A stretch of 64,000 bases of DNA, taken from the NCBI GenBank assembly GCA_021739695.1, contig JAIPBM010000007.1, positions 1 to 64,000 of the forward strand, in the 5' to 3' direction. The notes below the pieces were generated by a model. The model was not told the origin of the DNA. It saw nothing but the letters and a program-made list of their open reading frames with translations, and searched no databases. The translations under genes and the position numbers were made by a program. Of this stretch, positions 22,183 to 31,065 are shown in pieces. Origin of the DNA: Flavobacteriales bacterium (GTDB lineage Bacteria > Bacteroidota > Bacteroidia > UBA10329). Each line of letters opens with the position of its first letter. Position 1 is the first letter of the stretch.

Positions 22183-25164
22183 TCAAGCCAAAGCCGAATC
22201 TGCCACACGCGTATTCGGAGTTTCAATGCTCAAATTCGGAATACGTTCCACATAGCTTGTTTCCAGACTGATATGCCCGAATTCCTCGGTCACTTTGCCA
22301 CGCAGTTTGTAAATGCCCGGTCCACGGAACGGATAGCGCGTAGCAACATTCGGAAACTGAACGCTATTGATCCATTGCCCTTCTAGGTCGATGAGATTGC
22401 CGAAGGTCATGTACTTGCCATCGCTTGTGTGCGTGCCGCGAATGTGAACGCGATAACCGATGATCTCTACCGTTTCGTTCACGCGCTGATGAATTTCAGC
22501 TGCGGTTGTGGTCGGCAATCCCGTTCGGTCAATCAAATCGAAAGGCGAAATGGTGACCAGAAAACCTAACAATTCCATTTCATCATACGCGTTTTCGAGT
22601 TTGTGATACCAGAGTTCGGGCAATTTGAATTCCTTCACATCGGCATCAAACAACTTCTTTTCTGGTTTAGAAACCTTGGTGTGACCGAGCAGAAAATGAG
22701 CATCCCACAGCAGCGCCTTTTTATCCAACCCAGTAAAACGAAGCGCTCCAACTCGGATGAGAATTCGCAACTGTTCCAATGAAATAGGAACACGTTTTGC
22801 TACATCGCGTAGGTCTTGAAATACACCATTCTGGTGGCGTTCAATGAGTAACTGTTTCATCGTTCCGGCTTCAAAACCAGCAATCATTTCCAAGCCAATG
22901 AAAATGTCCTTTCCGTAGATAGTTGCTCCGCTATTGCTGCGATTCACGCAGGGCAGATTGATGATTGCTCCGTGCATTTTTGCTTCGTGCAAGTAGAGTT
23001 CCTGCGAGTAGAAACCGCCACCGTTGTTCACGGTGGCCACCATGTATTCGAGCGGATAATGTGCCTTGAGGAAAAGCGCTTGGAAACTCTCCACGGCATA
23101 ACTGGCCGAGTGGCCTTTAGCAAAAGCAAAATTTCCGAAACTCATAATCTGTTCCCAGATTTTCTGAATGGTTTCCTGCGGATGACCTTTGGCAATACAA
23201 TTATTGAAAAACCGGTCTTTGATCTTTCCGAATTCGTTGCGCTCACGGAATTTCCACGACATACCTCTGCGCAGCACATCGGCCTCTTCAAGCGTAAGAC
23301 CTGCAAAAATGTGCGCCACTTTCAGCACATCTTCCTGGTAGACCATTACGCCAAAAGTGTCGTGCAGAATGGCATACATTTCGGGCAATTCGGCCTCGGC
23401 TGCTTTTCGTCTTGCTTCATCCTGAAACCGCAGAATGTACTCGCGCATCATGCCACTTTTAGAAACACCCGGACGAATGATGGAACTGGCCGCCACCAAA
23501 CGGTTGTAGTCTTCTGCTTTCAATTTTGTGAGCAACATCCGCATGGCGGGCGATTCCACATAGAAGGCACCGACCGTTTTGCCGTGTTTCAGTAGTTTTT
23601 TGATGGACGGATCTTCCTTGAAACGTGGAATGTCGTGCACATCCACTTCCACACCTTGGTTCTCCCTGATGATGGAAATAGAATCTTTGATCTTGCCCAA
23701 ACCGCGCTGTCCGAGAATGTCGAATTTGTGCAATCCTACATCTTCTGCCACGTGCATATCGAACTGCGTGGTAGGAAAACCTTTGGGCGGCAAAAACGTG
23801 GCGCTGTACGAATGAATATCGAGTTCGGGAATGAGAATTCCGCTGGAATGCACCGTGGTGTGGTTGGGGAAACTTTGAATTCGGAAACCGTATTTCAACA
23901 CCAATTTCGAGAGATGGTCGAGCGAATTCACATCCAAATAGCGATCATTCAGTCGGTCAATCTCTTCGGCCGGAAGGCCAAGAACCTTTCCCAATTCACG
24001 GTTCACCGAACGGTCTTTGAAGGTCGAATAAGAACCCTGCAACGCGGCTTTCGGATAACGCTCGAAAATGTAGCGTGTCACATCCTCGCGGTCGCGCCAC
24101 GAGAAATCGATGTCGAAATCGGGCGGATTTTTCCGCGATGGATTGATGAAACGCTCGAAATAGAGGTCGAGCTCGATGGGGTCCACATCGGTGATACCTA
24201 TTATATAGGCTACCATGCTGTTGGCACCGCTGCCGCGCCCAATGTGGAAATAACCCTGTCGCTTGGCGTAGTTGACAATGTCGTGGTTGATGAGAAAGTA
24301 GCTGAAGAACTTTTTCTGTTCGATAATGTCCAACTCCTTTTGCAAGCGCTCCAAAACCGTTCGGTTCACGTTCGGATATCGGTATTTCAAATTGTCTTGG
24401 CAGAGTTGTTCCAGTCTCTCTTTGTCCTCTTGAAACGAACCCAAAAAATGCCGTTGATTGTTCGAAACAGCATAATTGCCGAACTCGAAATTCACCTTGC
24501 AATCCTGCAAAAGCCGTTCAGTGTTTTGGATGATGTGTGGGAATTCGGCAAAGGCATCGCGCAGCATATCGCAACTCCAGAACGTGTCTTTCTCGGTGGC
24601 TTGCTGTTCAATAGGCAATCGGCTCAGAAGGCAATTCTGGTCGATGGCGCGTAGCAGTCGATGTGTGTTGAAATCGTGCTTGCTACGGAAAGTCATCGGT
24701 TGTAGCACCACCAGTTTTTCCTTCTGATCTACCCATGGCGAAAACCGCAGGCGCATCAGTTCGCTTGGTGCAACACCCACAAATTCGTTTTCCTTCAGCT
24801 TTCTTTTTGTAGCGTTCGCAAGCGGATAAATGGTGTAAGCGTGGGAGAATTCTGGCGCTTCGTTTAAAACCTCTTCGTTATACATCAACTGCTGCGAAAG
24901 ATGCTTGTTGATCTCTCTGTAGCCTTCATTATTTCGCGCCAGCGCCACATACTTGGTCTGTGTTTTTACTTTGAAATCGACACCAACAACAGGATGAAGA
25001 TCGAACTCGCGGGCGTGGCGCAGAAACTCCAAACACGCGGCTGAAGAATTCACATCGGTCAACGCCACAGACCGTGCTCCCGCTCGAACCGCGATCTTGA
25101 GCAGTTCTTCAGGTCTTACCGTTCCGTAATGGAAACTGTAATATGAGTGGCAGTTGGTGAGCAC
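22183..25164 (-). CDS. DNA polymerase III alpha subunit, short (DnaE2-like)
   Basis: A 993-residue C-family DNA polymerase. It is shorter than the replicative DnaE and close in size to DnaE2/ImuC translesion polymerases. The palm motif PDFDIDF gives catalytic Asp349 and Asp351; HIGRGSGANSMVAYIIGITDVDP precedes it and KFDILGQRGLGKI carries the third acidic residue. FAFAKGHSASYAVESFQALFLKAHYP is the fingers region, and an OB-fold (about 890-975) follows. The N-terminal PHP domain (NCHSYYSFHYG) has lost part of its His metal motif. No imuA, imuB or dinB gene is adjacent, and no LexA box was identified. A role in damage-tolerant synthesis is probable but not proved. Confidence 0.9.
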   Translation of the reverse strand: MLTNCHSYYSFHYGTVRPEELLKIAVRAGARSVALTDVNSSAACLEFLRHAREFDLHPVVGVDFKVKTQTKYVALARNNEGYREINKHLSQQLMYNEEVLNEAPEFSHAYTIYPLANATKRKLKENEFVGVAPSELMRLRFSPWVDQKEKLVVLQPMTFRSKHDFNTHRLLRAIDQNCLLSRLPIEQQATEKDTFWSCDMLRDAFAEFPHIIQNTERLLQDCKVNFEFGNYAVSNNQRHFLGSFQEDKERLEQLCQDNLKYRYPNVNRTVLERLQKELDIIEQKKFFSYFLINHDIVNYAKRQGYFHIGRGSGANSMVAYIIGITDVDPIELDLYFERFINPSRKNPPDFDIDFSWRDREDVTRYIFERYPKAALQGSYSTFKDRSVNRELGKVLGLPAEEIDRLNDRYLDVNSLDHLSKLVLKYGFRIQSFPNHTTVHSSGILIPELDIHSYSATFLPPKGFPTTQFDMHVAEDVGLHKFDILGQRGLGKIKDSISIIRENQGVEVDVHDIPRFKEDPSIKKLLKHGKTVGAFYVESPAMRMLLTKLKAEDYNRLVAASSIIRPGVSKSGMMREYILRFQDEARRKAAEAELPEMYAILHDTFGVMVYQEDVLKVAHIFAGLTLEEADVLRRGMSWKFRERNEFGKIKDRFFNNCIAKGHPQETIQKIWEQIMSFGNFAFAKGHSASYAVESFQALFLKAHYPLEYMVATVNNGGGFYSQELYLHEAKMHGAIINLPCVNRSNSGATIYGKDIFIGLEMIAGFEAGTMKQLLIERHQNGVFQDLRDVAKRVPISLEQLRILIRVGALRFTGLDKKALLWDAHFLLGHTKVSKPEKKLFDADVKEFKLPELWYHKLENAYDEMELLGFLVTISPFDLIDRTGLPTTTAAEIHQRVNETVEIIGYRVHIRGTHTSDGKYMTFGNLIDLEGQWINSVQFPNVATRYPFRGPGIYKLRGKVTEEFGHISLETSYVERIPNLSIETPNTRVADSALA

Positions 25165-25227
25165 TTAGTGCAGATGTTAGATTTTAGTATTAAGACATGA
25201 GGCTTCATCACTTCAACGCTTCATTAA

Positions 25228-25265
25228 GTCTATATTATCGACATACTTTAGTTCATAATATAGAC
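25228..25265. promoter_or_regulatory. perfect 11-bp inverted repeat in divergent promoter region
   Basis: GTCTATATTAT (25228-25238) and ATAATATAGAC (25255-25265) are exact inverted copies with a 16-base spacer. They lie in the 184-base gap between the divergent dnaE-like gene (start 25164) and the propeller-cyclase gene (start 25349). An operator for either gene is likely. An intrinsic terminator is not, since no gene is transcribed into it. Confidence 0.45.
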
Positions 25266-25348
25266 CATATTTATTTCTGTCAGGCATCAATAACTGTTTT
25301 TCGGTGACTGCTTCCAGCGTATTTCTATTTTTACCCAAAGCTTAAGCC

Positions 25349-28300
25349 TTGCGCCAATTCATCGTAGCCTTTATTATCTCGATGCTGACCTTGGGTCAGA
25401 ACTTCGCGCAGCAATACAATTTCAAGAAATTTTCGATTGAGGAAGGCTTGCCACGCAGCGGGGTTTACTGCCTACTGGAAGATAGTCGCGGGTTTTTATG
25501 GGTTGGAACCGAAGGTGGCGGATTGGTACGATTTGACGGTCGTGAGTTCGTGACATTCACCAATGGAAATGGGCTTTCTGGAAACACGGTCCGGTCGTTA
25601 TTCGAAGATGAAAATGGCATGCTGTGGATCGGAACCGATGGCGATGGACTGTGTCGATATGACGGACAGAATTTCAAAACATTCACGCAAGAAAATGGCC
25701 TCAGTAACGACTACGTGCGCTGCATAACGCAAGATGGAAAGGGCGATATCTGGATTGGAACCTACGGTGGCGGATTAAATCGGTTGCACTTCGATAAAGA
25801 CTCGCTAACCGTAGCTGTTTTTGATACTGACGGACCGCTGAAAAGCAATAATGTGCGCTCCTGCCTGAAGACCGAAAAGAACGAACTATGGTTTGGAACA
25901 GATGCTGGATTGTATCAGCTGAAAGATGAAAAATGGACGCTTTTCGATGACTCTTCAGGCTTGCCAGGTAATCGCATTCTGGCGCTTTACCAAGATCAAT
26001 CGAACAATCTATGGATCGGCACAGAGAACGGAGCTGCGAAAAAAACAGCTAACGGATTTCTGAATTACACAGAAAAGGATGGATTGATCAGTGATCGTAT
26101 CCGTGGAATTTCGCAGGATGACCTCGGAAACATGTGGTTCGGTACGCAGGATGGCGTTTCGCGATTTGACGGAAAACGCTTCCTCTCATTCACCGAAAAG
26201 AACGGACTGAGCAACGATCGTATTCGTCATATCATCACCGACCGTTCGGGCAACATGTGGTTTGCAACGTATTTCGGTGGTATCTGCCGATTTTCCGGGG
26301 AAGAATTCATCCATTTTACAGAACAGGACGGAATCAGTAGCAATCAACTGTTATCTGTTTATGAAACAGCAGATGGCTCCATTTTACTGGGAACGTTGGA
26401 AGGCGTGACCGAAATAAGACGTGATACAAACGGCAATTGGAAAATAGAACGTGATCCGATCGGGCTCATGTTTTTTGATGAAGCCATCAACGTCATTGTC
26501 ACAGCCCCAAATGATGAGCTTTGGATAGGAACGAACCACGGCATCTTTGTAAAAGATGAAACGCATCTCTCCAATTTGGAAACGGATGGACAGCCGTTTG
26601 AAGAAAACGTCAAAGCCATTCTGATTGAACCCGAAGGCCATTTTTGGGCAGGCACCAATCAGGGCGTTACGCGTTTCAAAAAGACCGAAACGGGCTTTGT
26701 ATTCGACCAATATCATAGCAATCCGAACATCAACGAAAGTGCTGTTTCTGCCATTGAACGCGATGCGCTTGGTAGAATTTGGGTGAGTTACCTGAATGCC
26801 GAACTCGTGATTTTTGAGAACGATGAATTCATTGTTCCGAACCTGCCAGCAGCCATCACCAAAATTGCAACGGTAAAGCAAGGTCCTGATGGTTTTATGT
26901 GGATTGGCACAGAGGGCAACGGGCTTTTTAGGCACCAACTTTCTCCAGAACCGATAAAAGCTTCCGATTTTACACATTTCGGGAAGAAAGATGGTCTTAC
27001 ATCTTTGGATCTGCGCCAGTTGTTGTTCGATGCAGAAAATGATCTTTGGCTAGGCACAAGCTCAGGCGTTGACCGTGTGGATCTGAACAATCGAGGTGAG
27101 ATAATTGGGGTTAAGCACTTTGGTCGCACAGAAGGATTTACTGGAACAGAAACAAACGAAAATGCTGCTTGCCTCGCCAAAAATAGAAGCCTTTGGTTTG
27201 GCACCGTCCATGGAATAACACGACATGAAGCATCTTCAAACAGGAACCGCGAGGTTGAAAATAAGCTTCACATCACCGGTGTGCACTTAGAATTTGAACA
27301 AGCTGATTGGACCACAAGCAACTACGCCAACGGCACCACCGCTTACTTCAATTTGCCGAATGAACTGCAACTTCCGTACGCATCTAACAGCCTTACAATA
27401 GAATACAATGCCATCGACCTGCGGAATCCGAGCAAGGTTCAATACCAATGGAAATTGGAAGGATATAGCGATGAATGGTCGATGGTCGAATCCAAGAGCA
27501 GTCATTCGTTCACCAATCTACAACCGGGCGATTATACTTTTCTGGTCCGTTCGGTAAACGCAGAAGGCGTTTGGAATGAAATCCCAGCCCGTTTTTCGTT
27601 CATGATCATTCCTCCATTCTGGATGCGATGGTGGTTCATTGCTCTTTGTGTTCTTCTGTTGATCGCTTTGGTTTGGGGAATTGTAAAGATCCGCGAGAAA
27701 CGTCATTTAGCCGAACGTTTACGACTTCAGAAAATGGTGGACGAACGTACGGTTGAGTTACGCGCAGAAATGGAGCGTTCCGATCAATTATTGCTGAATA
27801 TTCTTCCGCTGGAAACAGCCGAAGAGTTGAAAAAGAACGGCTATGCATCAGTTCAGCAATACGACATGGTATCGGTATTGTTCACCGATTTTGTCGGTTT
27901 CACCAACATCACGGAGGGAATAACCAACGAAGAACTGGTGCGTTCGTTAGATGAGCACTTTCGCCTGTTCGATGGAATCATGGACAAATACGGCATAGAG
28001 AAGATCAAAACCATTGGCGATGCATACATGGCTGCTGGCGGCATTCCAACACGAACCATCACCAATCCGATATCTGTGGTGGCAGCCGGTTTGGAAATGA
28101 TCCATCGTTTGAAAGAGCTCAACCGAAAAAAAGAAGCAAAGGGCGCCATTGCGTGGAATCTTCGCTTGGGAATTCACACCGGAAGTGTGATCTCAGGAGT
28201 TGTGGGTAAGAACAAATTCGCCTTCGATATTTGGGGAGATGCCGTGAACACCGCTGCGCGAATGGAAAGCAGTGGCGAGATAATGAAAGTGAATATCAGC

Positions 28301-28504
28301 GGATCGACATACGCGTTGGTAAAGGACTATTTCGAATGCACGCCTCGCGGAAAGATCAAGGCGAAAAATAAAGGAGAGATTGAGATGTATTTCGTAGACC
28401 GACTGAAGTCCGAGTTCAGCGCAGAGGAGGATGGATGCGTACCGAATGACGCGTTCATGGAGCTTGTTTCAGGCAAGGCAGAAAAAAATTCAGAGGCCAA
28501 TTAA
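25349..28504 (+). CDS. beta-propeller sensor with C-terminal adenylate cyclase domain
   Basis: A 1051-residue membrane sensor. It has a signal peptide (1-20), then about 12 repeats of the two-component regulator propeller type (pattern LWIGTDGDGLCRYDG) up to about residue 640, a Y_Y_Y domain (about 680-750), one membrane helix (about 758-778) and a short coiled coil. A class III cyclase domain (about 840-1030) follows. Metal-binding Asp847 (LFTDFVGF) and Asp891 (IGDAYMA) are present. Lys887 (KIKTIGD) and Asp960 (FDIWGD) are the residues that select ATP, and Asn967/Arg971 (AVNTAARM) complete the site. It therefore should make cAMP in response to a periplasmic ligand. The start is TTG, with a stop at 25343-25345 in frame upstream. 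No histidine kinase domain is present. Confidence 0.88.
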   Translation: MRQFIVAFIISMLTLGQNFAQQYNFKKFSIEEGLPRSGVYCLLEDSRGFLWVGTEGGGLVRFDGREFVTFTNGNGLSGNTVRSLFEDENGMLWIGTDGDGLCRYDGQNFKTFTQENGLSNDYVRCITQDGKGDIWIGTYGGGLNRLHFDKDSLTVAVFDTDGPLKSNNVRSCLKTEKNELWFGTDAGLYQLKDEKWTLFDDSSGLPGNRILALYQDQSNNLWIGTENGAAKKTANGFLNYTEKDGLISDRIRGISQDDLGNMWFGTQDGVSRFDGKRFLSFTEKNGLSNDRIRHIITDRSGNMWFATYFGGICRFSGEEFIHFTEQDGISSNQLLSVYETADGSILLGTLEGVTEIRRDTNGNWKIERDPIGLMFFDEAINVIVTAPNDELWIGTNHGIFVKDETHLSNLETDGQPFEENVKAILIEPEGHFWAGTNQGVTRFKKTETGFVFDQYHSNPNINESAVSAIERDALGRIWVSYLNAELVIFENDEFIVPNLPAAITKIATVKQGPDGFMWIGTEGNGLFRHQLSPEPIKASDFTHFGKKDGLTSLDLRQLLFDAENDLWLGTSSGVDRVDLNNRGEIIGVKHFGRTEGFTGTETNENAACLAKNRSLWFGTVHGITRHEASSNRNREVENKLHITGVHLEFEQADWTTSNYANGTTAYFNLPNELQLPYASNSLTIEYNAIDLRNPSKVQYQWKLEGYSDEWSMVESKSSHSFTNLQPGDYTFLVRSVNAEGVWNEIPARFSFMIIPPFWMRWWFIALCVLLLIALVWGIVKIREKRHLAERLRLQKMVDERTVELRAEMERSDQLLLNILPLETAEELKKNGYASVQQYDMVSVLFTDFVGFTNITEGITNEELVRSLDEHFRLFDGIMDKYGIEKIKTIGDAYMAAGGIPTRTITNPISVVAAGLEMIHRLKELNRKKEAKGAIAWNLRLGIHTGSVISGVVGKNKFAFDIWGDAVNTAARMESSGEIMKVNISGSTYALVKDYFECTPRGKIKAKNKGEIEMYFVDRLKSEFSAEEDGCVPNDAFMELVSGKAEKNSEAN

Positions 28505-28557
28505 ACCTTGGCAGCATATTTGGCATCAGAGCATCACACACATTAAAACAAGAACTC

Positions 28558-29040
28558 ATGAAAAAGTTAATGGCAACAGCAGCGGTAGTGGCACTTTTGG
28601 CAGGAACTGGATTTGCGCAGGATAATTCCGTAAAGCGCGGTCCAGCACCAGAAAGAGCACAAATGAAAGAGGGGAAGCATCGTGATATGATGGCCGATAT
28701 TCCAAATTTGACGGAAGAGCAGAAGTCACAGATAAAAGCAATCCGCGAAGAAGGACGCAAGCAATCAGAACCCCAGCAAAAGGAAATGAAAGAACTGCGT
28801 TCAAAATTGCAGGAATTGAAGGCGGCTGAAAATCCAGATCAAAAACAGATCAACCAACTGATTGACAAATCAGCTTTGTTGAAAGCTGAAATGGAAAAAT
28901 CAAGAACAGCTTCTGAATTGAAAGTTAGAAGCATTCTTACTCCCGAGCAACGCAAAGTGGTAGATGCAAAGCAAAAGGAACACATAGAAATGCGCGAGAA
29001 AAAGCAAATGGAGCGTAAGGAAATGAAAGACGCGAAATAA
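28558..29040 (+). CDS. Spy/CpxP-like periplasmic protein
   Basis: A 160-residue exported protein, with signal peptide 1-20 (GTGFAQ), whose mature part is a highly charged helix. Two LTxxQ-type motifs are visible, NLTEEQKSQIK (about 50-60) and ILTPEQRKVVD, as in Spy and CpxP chaperones and stress sensors. The tail is very rich in Lys, Glu and Met. It begins 53 bases after the cyclase stop in the same direction and ends at a strong terminator (29049-29085). It is an independent second member of this class beside the one at 1640-2110, which belongs to the sigma operon. Confidence 0.8.
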   Translation: MKKLMATAAVVALLAGTGFAQDNSVKRGPAPERAQMKEGKHRDMMADIPNLTEEQKSQIKAIREEGRKQSEPQQKEMKELRSKLQELKAAENPDQKQINQLIDKSALLKAEMEKSRTASELKVRSILTPEQRKVVDAKQKEHIEMREKKQMERKEMKDAK

Positions 29041-29048
29041 ATTGGACC

Positions 29049-29084
29049 AGACCTACTAGGTTTTCAAAACCTAATAGGTCTTTT
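29049..29084 (+). terminator. Rho-independent terminator after Spy-like gene
   Basis: AGACCTACTAGGTTTT (29049-29064) pairs with AAAACCTAATAGGTCT (29066-29081) with one mismatch and almost no loop. TTT follows. It is the first of two hairpins in tandem. Confidence 0.75.
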
Positions 29085-29090
29085 ATCTTG

Positions 29091-29127
29091 AAGCCCGCAC
29101 TCAATTGAGTTGCGGGCTTATTTTTAT
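29091..29127 (+). terminator. second tandem terminator hairpin
   Basis: AAGCCCGCA (29091-29099) pairs with TGCGGGCTT (29111-29119), with CTCAATTGAG inside the loop able to pair with itself. ATTTTTAT follows. It lies between the Spy-like gene and the lipoprotein gene at 29131, whose start it nearly touches. Confidence 0.75.
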
Positions 29128-29130
29128 CCA

Positions 29131-29565
29131 ATGAAATCACTCTTACCAATACTGGCCAGCCTCTTTCTTTTGGCCTGCCACAATCCTACTCCACCAGACA
29201 TGAAAGCCGAAGAAAAGATCAGAACCGTGCTTGCCGAGCAACAGGAATGTTGGAACAAAGGCGACATCGACTGCTTTATGCAGGGCTACTGGAACTCCGA
29301 TTCGCTGCGATTTATAGGAAAGTCGGGTATCAACTATGGCTGGCAAGCAACATTGGATAATTACAAGAAGTCATATCCTGACAAAGCTGCGATGGGCACT
29401 TTGAACTTCGAACTCTTGGATCTAGAACCCATCGGAACTGACAATTACCTCGTCACCGGAAAGTGGAAACTGACCCGCGAAACGGATGAACCGAATGGCC
29501 TGTTCACCCTCATCTGGAAACGCTTTGGCGATGAGTGGAAGATCATTTATGATCATTCGAGCTAA
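29131..29565 (+). CDS. NTF2-like (DUF4440/SnoaL-like) lipoprotein
   Basis: A 144-residue lipoprotein precursor. The signal MKSLLPILASLFLLAC ends with the lipidated Cys16. The mature part is an NTF2-like fold of the DUF4440 kind: IRTVLAEQQECWNKGDIDCFMQGYW, then beta strands ending in LIWKRFGDEWKIIYDHSS. The pattern of a helix with 'WN-GD' followed by the final 'W-I--DHSS' strand is typical. An in-frame ATG 7 codons upstream lies inside the terminator hairpin and spoils the signal peptide, so the ATG at 29131 is used. Function is unknown; related domains bind small hydrophobic ligands or act as isomerases. Confidence 0.82.
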   Translation: MKSLLPILASLFLLACHNPTPPDMKAEEKIRTVLAEQQECWNKGDIDCFMQGYWNSDSLRFIGKSGINYGWQATLDNYKKSYPDKAAMGTLNFELLDLEPIGTDNYLVTGKWKLTRETDEPNGLFTLIWKRFGDEWKIIYDHSS

Positions 29566-29630
29566 TTTTAGGAATTGAACTCTTTTTCTCAACCCTTGTT
29601 AAATCAATGTTCAAACATTAAATTTATACA

Positions 29631-30506
29631 ATGAAACGTTCAATCCACAAGATCATACCAGCCCAAAAGGTAAATATGGGCGGCATCATATTAGATCAAT
29701 CGCTGCCTGTGCATGGCGTAGAGCAGATCGATCCATTCCTATTAATTCACCATTGGGCCAATAAATTGCCGGGTGGCGAAAGAGAAAAAGACCTTGGCGT
29801 GGGGCCGCATCCACACCGCGGCTTCTCACCGGTTACACTGATATTTAAAGGTGCAGTGCATCACCGCGATTCCTTGGGAACCAAAAGCGTGATCAAGGCA
29901 GGTGGCGCGCAATGGATGAACAGCGGAAAAGGCATCGTTCACAGCGAGCGACCTCCAAAAGAATTGGCCGAAGCGGGTGGCGATTTCGAACTCATTCAGT
30001 TCTGGGCAAACACGCCTGCCGACCGAAAGATGGAACCAGCCAAGTATCAACCACTCACCGCAGAAAAAACACCTTGGATCACTTCCGAAGATGGAAAAGT
30101 GAAAGCAGGTGTTGTGGCAGGAGAAACATTGGGTAAGACCGGTCCGATTGAATTGATGACGCCAATGCTCGTGATGCGTTTCGAGATCGGGAAAGACGGA
30201 AAGATGGAAGTTCCGATCCCGAAAGATTTCAATGCGATATTTTATCTGCTTGACGGTAAACTTGAGGTAAATGGCGAACGCCACGCGGGAGCAAAAGACC
30301 TCGTTTGGTTTAAGAATGATGGCGAAAGCATTTCGTTTGAAGGCTTGGAAGAAACCCGTGCCATTCTGTTGGCCGGTGAACCCATCAACGAGCCATTGGC
30401 CACCTACGGACCTTTCGTAATGAACAACCAAACGCAGATTATGGAAGCGCTACGCGATTACCAAATGGGTAAAATGGGCGTGTTGATAGAGGAGTTTGAT
30501 TCGTAA
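29631..30506 (+). CDS. pirin family protein
   Basis: A 291-residue bicupin of the pirin family. The metal-binding motif region DPFLLIHHWA ... GVGPHPHRGFSPVTLIFKGAVHHRDSLG is clear. It provides the His residues and leads to GGAQWMNSGKGIVHSERP with the usual downstream His/Glu. The C-terminal cupin (about 165-285) has DFNAIFYLLDGKLEVNGE. Bacterial pirins are iron or other metal cupins with quercetinase or regulatory activity reported for some; the role here is unknown. A 65-base AT-rich gap precedes it. A structured repeat (30516-30598) follows immediately after the stop. Confidence 0.92.
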   Translation: MKRSIHKIIPAQKVNMGGIILDQSLPVHGVEQIDPFLLIHHWANKLPGGEREKDLGVGPHPHRGFSPVTLIFKGAVHHRDSLGTKSVIKAGGAQWMNSGKGIVHSERPPKELAEAGGDFELIQFWANTPADRKMEPAKYQPLTAEKTPWITSEDGKVKAGVVAGETLGKTGPIELMTPMLVMRFEIGKDGKMEVPIPKDFNAIFYLLDGKLEVNGERHAGAKDLVWFKNDGESISFEGLEETRAILLAGEPINEPLATYGPFVMNNQTQIMEALRDYQMGKMGVLIEEFDS

Positions 30507-30515
30507 AGCGCCACG

Positions 30516-30598
30516 CGTCATTCCCGAAGCATCCGTCATGTCGAGCGAGGAACGAGTCGAGACATCTAGTAGATTACTCCACTGCGGTCGGAATGACG
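30516..30598. repeat. interspersed repeat with inverted CGTCATTCC ends
   Basis: The ends CGTCATTCC (30516-30524) and GGAATGACG (30590-30598) are exact inverted copies around an 83-base element. It contains GTCGAGCGAGGAACGAGTCG, typical of interspersed palindromic repeats in Bacteroidota. It fills the gap between the pirin and the small exported protein gene. Confidence 0.7.
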
Positions 30599-30615
30599 AA
30601 ACTTAATTGCAACGC

Positions 30616-31008
30616 ATGAAACGAAACACCTTCATACAAAAGATCAGCTTCCTAGGAGTAGGGTTCAGCCTTGCTCCTAGGAAGCTCCTTTCAGCCGATC
30701 TAACCGGAAAGACCTTTGCGCTGCCAAAGCCAGTCATTCACATTCCCCACGGGAATTTTGCCACAATGGAATTGGAAAAATTGATCATTCCTGAATATGG
30801 ATTGGAGTGCAGTGTTCAACATTTTATGCGCAACGGAATCGAGTCATCTGCTCACGACCTTACGGTCAGTTCGTTCAGACGAGGCGATCAATTCCTCTTC
30901 ATTTCATGCACTTCAGATGGGAAGATGCACACAGAAGGCGAGATCACAGGACTAAGTATCGAAGTCACTTCGCCAGATTGCCAGTTTTTTACGCTGTCCG
31001 AAAAGTGA
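30616..31008 (+). CDS. small exported protein of unknown function
   Basis: A 130-residue protein with an N-terminal basic-hydrophobic segment (KRNTFIQKISFLGVGFSLA) that looks like an export signal but lacks the twin-Arg motif. The mature part is mostly beta, with Cys in EYGLECSVQHF, FISCTS and SPDCQFF. I recognise no domain. The ATG at 30616 is preferred over one 3 codons upstream, because it directly precedes the basic n-region. It lies just after a repeat element and 57 bases before the EamA-like gene start. Confidence 0.55.
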   Translation: MKRNTFIQKISFLGVGFSLAPRKLLSADLTGKTFALPKPVIHIPHGNFATMELEKLIIPEYGLECSVQHFMRNGIESSAHDLTVSSFRRGDQFLFISCTSDGKMHTEGEITGLSIEVTSPDCQFFTLSEK

Positions 31009-31065
31009 TTTCAATTGCTTGAGTTGTGTACATTGATGGTTCATAATTTAACCATCGCACAGCTC

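Noticed and set aside
23635-24654. Long antisense ORF (339 codons) inside the DnaE-like gene
   Set aside because: It lies opposite a well-conserved polymerase gene and has no recognisable motif. Its sequence is the complement of palm/fingers codons, so it is a shadow.
29826-30431. 201-codon antisense ORF in the pirin gene
   Set aside because: Opposite a clear pirin gene and rich in Cys/Phe from reversed codons; no domain.
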